NCBI GenBank assembly: GCA_022828595.1
Contig: JAKGHH010000008.1
Span: forward strand, 20,390,378 to 20,454,377
Source: Nelumbo lutea
Lineage: Eukaryota > Streptophyta > Magnoliopsida > Proteales > Nelumbonaceae
Reading direction: 5' to 3'
Length of the DNA: 64,000 nucleotides
Shown: positions 60,289 through 64,000 of the stretch, one piece after another
Numbering within the stretch: the stretch's first letter is position 1
Layout of the letters: each line of letters opens with the position of its first letter
Program-made: the position numbers and the translations under genes
Notes under the pieces: model-generated
Databases searched by the model: none
The model's input: the letters and a program-made list of their open reading frames with translations, nothing else
What the model was told of the DNA's origin: nothing

Positions 60289-62866
60289 ATGTATAGGGTG
60301 GCAAGTGCGTCGCAGTACCTAGCGATCACCGGCGTCGGCATAGGCGACATAAAGCTAGAAAAGAAGGCATGGATCCTTCCCGGCCAGTCCTACACCGTCT
60401 TCGACATCTCCCCTGTAAACTATACCTTCGAAGTCCAGGCCATGAGCGCCGAGAAGCTCCCCTTCATCCTCCCTGCCGTTTTCACCATTGGTCCCCGAGC
60501 CGACGACGAGACCAGCCTCCTCAAATACGCCAAGCTCATGTCCGCCCACGACAAGCTCTCTGCCCACGTTAAAGAGCTCGTTAAAGGAGTAATCGAGGGT
60601 GAAACTCGTGTACTCGCAGCATCAATGACCATGGAAGAGATCTTCAAAGGCACCAAAGAATTCAAGCAAGAAGTCTTCGAGAAGGTTCAGCTTGAGCTTA
60701 ACCAGTTCGGCCTTTTGATCTATAATGCTAATGTGAAGCAGCTGGTGGACGTGCCTGGCCATGAGTACTTCTCCTACCTCGGCCAGAAGATCCAGATGGA
60801 GGCCGCCAATCAGGCCAAAGTTGACGTGGCGGAAGCAAAGATGAAAGGTGAGATTGGATCCAAGGCTCGTGAAGGGAAGACACTGCAGAACGCAGCTAGG
60901 ATCGATGCAGAGACAAAGATTATAGCAACGCAGAGGCAGGGAGATGGGAAGAAAGAAGAGGTTAGAGTGAAAACCGAGGTGAAGATATTCGAGAACCAGA
61001 GAGAGGCTGATGTTGCCGAGGCGAACGCGGAGCTGGCGATGAAGAAAGCTGGGTGGGCTCGGCAGTCTCAGCTGGCGGAGGTGGAAGCAGCCAAGGCGGT
61101 GGCCATTCGGGAAGCGGAGTTGCAGAAGGAGGTGGAGAGGATGAACGCGTTGACACGAACAGAGAAACTCAGGGCCGAACTACTGAGCAAGGCTAGTGTC
61201 GAGTACGAGACCAGGGTATGCACCATCTACTGAACAATTTGAACATAATAGTTAATACAGGCTTAGGGTAGATTCGGATTTTTGGGCCCAAGCCCAACCC
61301 AACTTCCTACAAGTAAAACTAGTCAAGCCAAGCCTGGTTATTATGATTGAACAAGCCCAAGCCCAACAATTTTTTTTTTCATAAAAGAAGAGGTTATCAA
61401 TACTTATCATAGACTCCCCTTCATTTTTATCCATTTGTCTTAGGCCCTGTTCGTTGACCAACATATCTACATTCATTTAGGCTGTGTTTGGTTTGAAGGA
61501 AAAAGTGGGGAAAGGTAGGAAAATCTATACAAGATTTGTAAATGTTTTCCTACCTTTTCCTTCCTTTCTTTACTTTTTCCTTCAAACCAAACATAGCCTT
61601 AACGTTAATAACGGGTCCTATGGAAAATGAAGATTGATGCCCAAGTAACTAATACCCTCCCTCAACTTGGGTAAGTATGTTATCCTGCATGCTTAACCAT
61701 GTGTTATTTGGGAAACATTTATCCGAGTAAGCACATTAATGAGGCCTTAAACTTACTTTAACTTTTCAAAATCTCCAAAGACCCGTCTGTATTAGAGATT
61801 TTTTGTTATATAAATTAAACTTACCTTCTACCAGGTCACCATTAGTGACCTAGCAGAAGTTGTCCATGCATGGCAGGGCTGCTTAAGGACTTATCTCTTT
61901 TTTTCTGTTAAAAATTCACTGTTCATAAGGGCATTTTAACTGCAAAAAGGAAATAAGTCCTTAAAATAACGAATGCTAAATGCAGCCTAATTATTTTAGT
62001 GATCAAGCCCATTTGGATGAAGCAAGGTTTTAATAATCGCCTAGAAATGAAACCGCTTTGGCCACTGATGTTCAGGTTGAGTAGTTTGACAGTGCAGCCC
62101 GAACGGCCAACCTATGATGTTTTTAAAATTTAAAAGAAATAAAAAATGGACCAAATCGAACGATTTACCAATTCAACTGTCCAAGTCAACAGTTCGCTGA
62201 CCAATTCAACGTTTTTTAGGAAAACCCAAGTAAATAAAAAAGCAAAGCCAGACATGTGATTGGTTCCCGAGCAAGTTTTAGATTTAACCCTAAAAAATCT
62301 AAAATTCAAGCAACTAAGAGTCCAATATATTACATGCTTAATTTCACAAGGTACAAGAAGCAAACTGGGAGCTATATAAGAAACAAAAGGCGGCAGAAGC
62401 AGTGCTATATGAGAAGGAAAAGGAAGCTGAGGCACAGAAAGCAATTGCAGAGGCAGCTTTCTTTGCCCGTCAACAAGTTGCAGATGGAGAGCTCTATGCA
62501 AAGAAGAAAGAGGCCGAAGGAATAATGGTGCTTGCCCAAGCTCAAGGTGTTTACCTACACACCCTCCTAGAAGCCCTAGGAGGCAATTACAATGCATTAA
62601 GAGACTACATGATGATCAACAATGGCATGTTTCAAGAGATTGCTAAGATCAATGCTGAGGCTGTGAAAGGATTGCAGCCAAAGATCAGCATTTGGAGCAA
62701 TGGAAGCGGCCGGGAGGTGGCCGATGGAGCAGGGAGCAGCAACGCCATGGCGGAAGTTGCCGGAGTGTACCGGATGTTGCCATCATTGTTTAAGACAGTC
62801 CATGAGCAAACAGGAATGCTACCTCCAGCATGGATGGGATCATTAACTGATGGAAGTGCCAATTGA
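60289..62866 (+). CDS. Flotillin-like protein (two exons)
   Basis: A membrane-microdomain scaffold of the SPFH family that sits on the inner face of the plasma membrane and takes part in clathrin-independent endocytosis; some legume members act in rhizobial infection. Exon 1 is 60289-61215 and exon 2 is 62351-62866, phase 0, GT-AG. The product is 480 residues, the usual plant length. It starts [15 protein letters not shown] (typical plant start), has the PHB/SPFH domain to about residue 180 ([52 protein letters not shown]), a long Ala/Glu/Lys helical region (about 185-385) with [12 protein letters not shown] repeats, and a C-terminal segment ending in [10 protein letters not shown]. Intact. 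The 1135-bp intron holds a MITE. AATAAA at 62911-62916 is a candidate poly(A) signal. Exon 1 is distinctly GC-rich in third positions. Confidence 0.95.
61480..61598. mobile_element. Tourist-like MITE in the flotillin intron
   Basis: A 119-bp near-perfect hairpin with GGCTGTGTTTGGTTTGAAGG and, inverted, GGCTATGTTTGGTTTGAAGG, followed by purine-rich arms. TTA flanks both sides (61477-61479, 61599-61601). A different family from the 8129 and 58746 copies. Confidence 0.85.
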
Positions 62867-64000
62867 GGATTTAGATTCAGCTACATATGTGATTGTTTGT
62901 GCCTATATGCAATAAATATGAATGTGTTATATGTAAATGCATAAGAAGTTACTGTTACTTCAAAGGTGTTGATTTCTTAAGTTTGTAATGTATGTACAAC
63001 AAAAGAAAACAAAATTGTAATTTTATTTGTATTAGTACAAATGCATGAGAATGCAAATGAAAAGAATACAAATTCTGATTTAATTTTATTTTGGATTTTA
63101 CTGTTCAGATCTTATTACTTTTATTTGTATACAACCAAACAAAATAAGGATAAAATTTCCAACAAAACATTAATCAGAATTTGCACCCAATTCATCTTTA
63201 CTATCATAGTTTTGTATCAATGCAAATAAATTTTCACCGCAACCAAAGTCACCCTGTATTTTCCTTTCTGACTAAAATATGCAATTGCAATTATGCTCTC
63301 AAGAGTTCTCACGAGTCACAACTTAACAAAGCATTAATTCACGGTTTTTGAGAAGATATAAATGGAAGGAACACAGTCAGAGAATGATCCAAAAAAAAAA
63401 GAAAAACCAAAACTCTTTTAAGAGTTGGTATCTAGCCAATAAAAACCCATTCAGGAAACTCATTTAATAAATAGCTAATTTTTTATATTGAACCGTTTCT
63501 TGAGATGATATCAGAAGAGCCTATTTAACCAAATGGTCTAGTTTTCAATTCTTGTCCCTTCATTATAATTAATTAAATTTTAGTACAAGGTATGAATGGG
63601 CCAGTGTTTATTCATACTTCAAACTAACTAATCTGACCCTTTTATACAGGATTTGGGTAATTGGATCTTCATTTTAAGTCCTGATATTAATGAATCAAGT
63701 ATAGGTCTGCATTTTAAGTCCAAATTATAATTGGATCAGGACCGGTTTTACCTATTATAACCCAACCAAACCTGAATCCATCATGCAAATATATATTAGC
63801 ACTTGACAAGGTTACCTTTCAATATTTACCATATGTCTTTCATTTGTTACCTATGTATGGGTGAATTCGAGTTGAACCAAGTTGAATACCTGGTTATTCG
63901 AGCCCGTCTTGCCAAAACAATACTAGGCTTGAGCTCAAATTTGGCTTGGCTCAAAAGCTCGCAAGTTCATGCTTGATTCAACTCGAGTTTGACCATAAGC
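62867..64000. other. Flotillin 3' UTR and intergenic DNA
   Basis: After the 3' UTR I see no gene. Degenerate repeat-like words (GAGCTC, TTGGCTTGG) appear in the last 150 bp. Confidence 0.6.

Noticed and set aside
60355..61156. Minus-strand and second-frame ORFs over flotillin exon 1
   Set aside because: Shadows produced by the GC-rich third positions of the flotillin frame.

Overview
This is nuclear DNA from a flowering plant. The genes are split by GT-AG introns, the coding families are plant ones (chloroplast 3-isopropylmalate dehydrogenase, PP2C phosphatase, glycerol-3-phosphate transporter, BRIZ-type RING/UBP protein, plant flotillin), and the spaces between are filled with Copia and Ty3-type LTR retrotransposons, L1 and RTE LINEs and Tourist-like MITEs. 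The species cannot be fixed from the sequence. Very long introns stuffed with LINE tails suggest a large, repeat-rich and probably woody genome.

Layout: 1-2648 is AT-rich intergenic DNA with microsatellites. 2649-3782 is a terminal-inverted-repeat element carrying a GC-rich ORF. 4376-19776 (+) is an intact 11-exon 3-isopropylmalate dehydrogenase gene. Its 7-kb last intron holds at least four LINE 3' ends, and its fifth intron holds an RTE LINE with a MITE inside it. 19777-25530 is intergenic with one hairpin element. 25531-29072 (+) is a four-exon PP2C gene. 29073-35434 is intergenic, with an LTR remnant and two L1 remnants. 35440-46412 is a nested retrotransposon cluster. 47107-48700 (-) is a two-exon glycerol-3-phosphate transporter gene. 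49249-57087 (+) is a BRIZ1/2-like E3 ligase gene that looks broken: there is a premature stop in the UBP zinc finger, and a Copia fragment plus an L1 fragment lie where the following exons should be. 57088-60288 is intergenic with a MITE and a long-TIR element. 60289-62866 (+) is a two-exon flotillin-like gene. The remainder is intergenic.

The most interesting object is the nest at 35.4-46.4 kb. A minus-strand Copia element (35440-44251, 191-bp LTRs, target duplication CACAC) has a second, plus-strand, 3'-truncated Copia in its leader. Only one base beyond its LTR sits a third LTR element (44253-46412, target duplication AACAC). That element has tRNA-Met primer binding site, polypurine tract and a small gag-like ORF, but in place of pol it carries an intron-free, internally deleted piece of a host TPR gene matching SKI3, a subunit of the cytoplasmic Ski RNA-decay complex. 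It looks like a non-autonomous retrotransposon that captured a host mRNA. A related LTR lies 14 kb away in the opposite orientation (30127-30520).

The host genes do not form a pathway. The transporter and the BRIZ-like gene are divergent and share a 548-bp upstream region. Exon limits were placed by hand from splice-site consensus, reading frame and family conservation. Family assignments rest on recognised motifs, not on a search.
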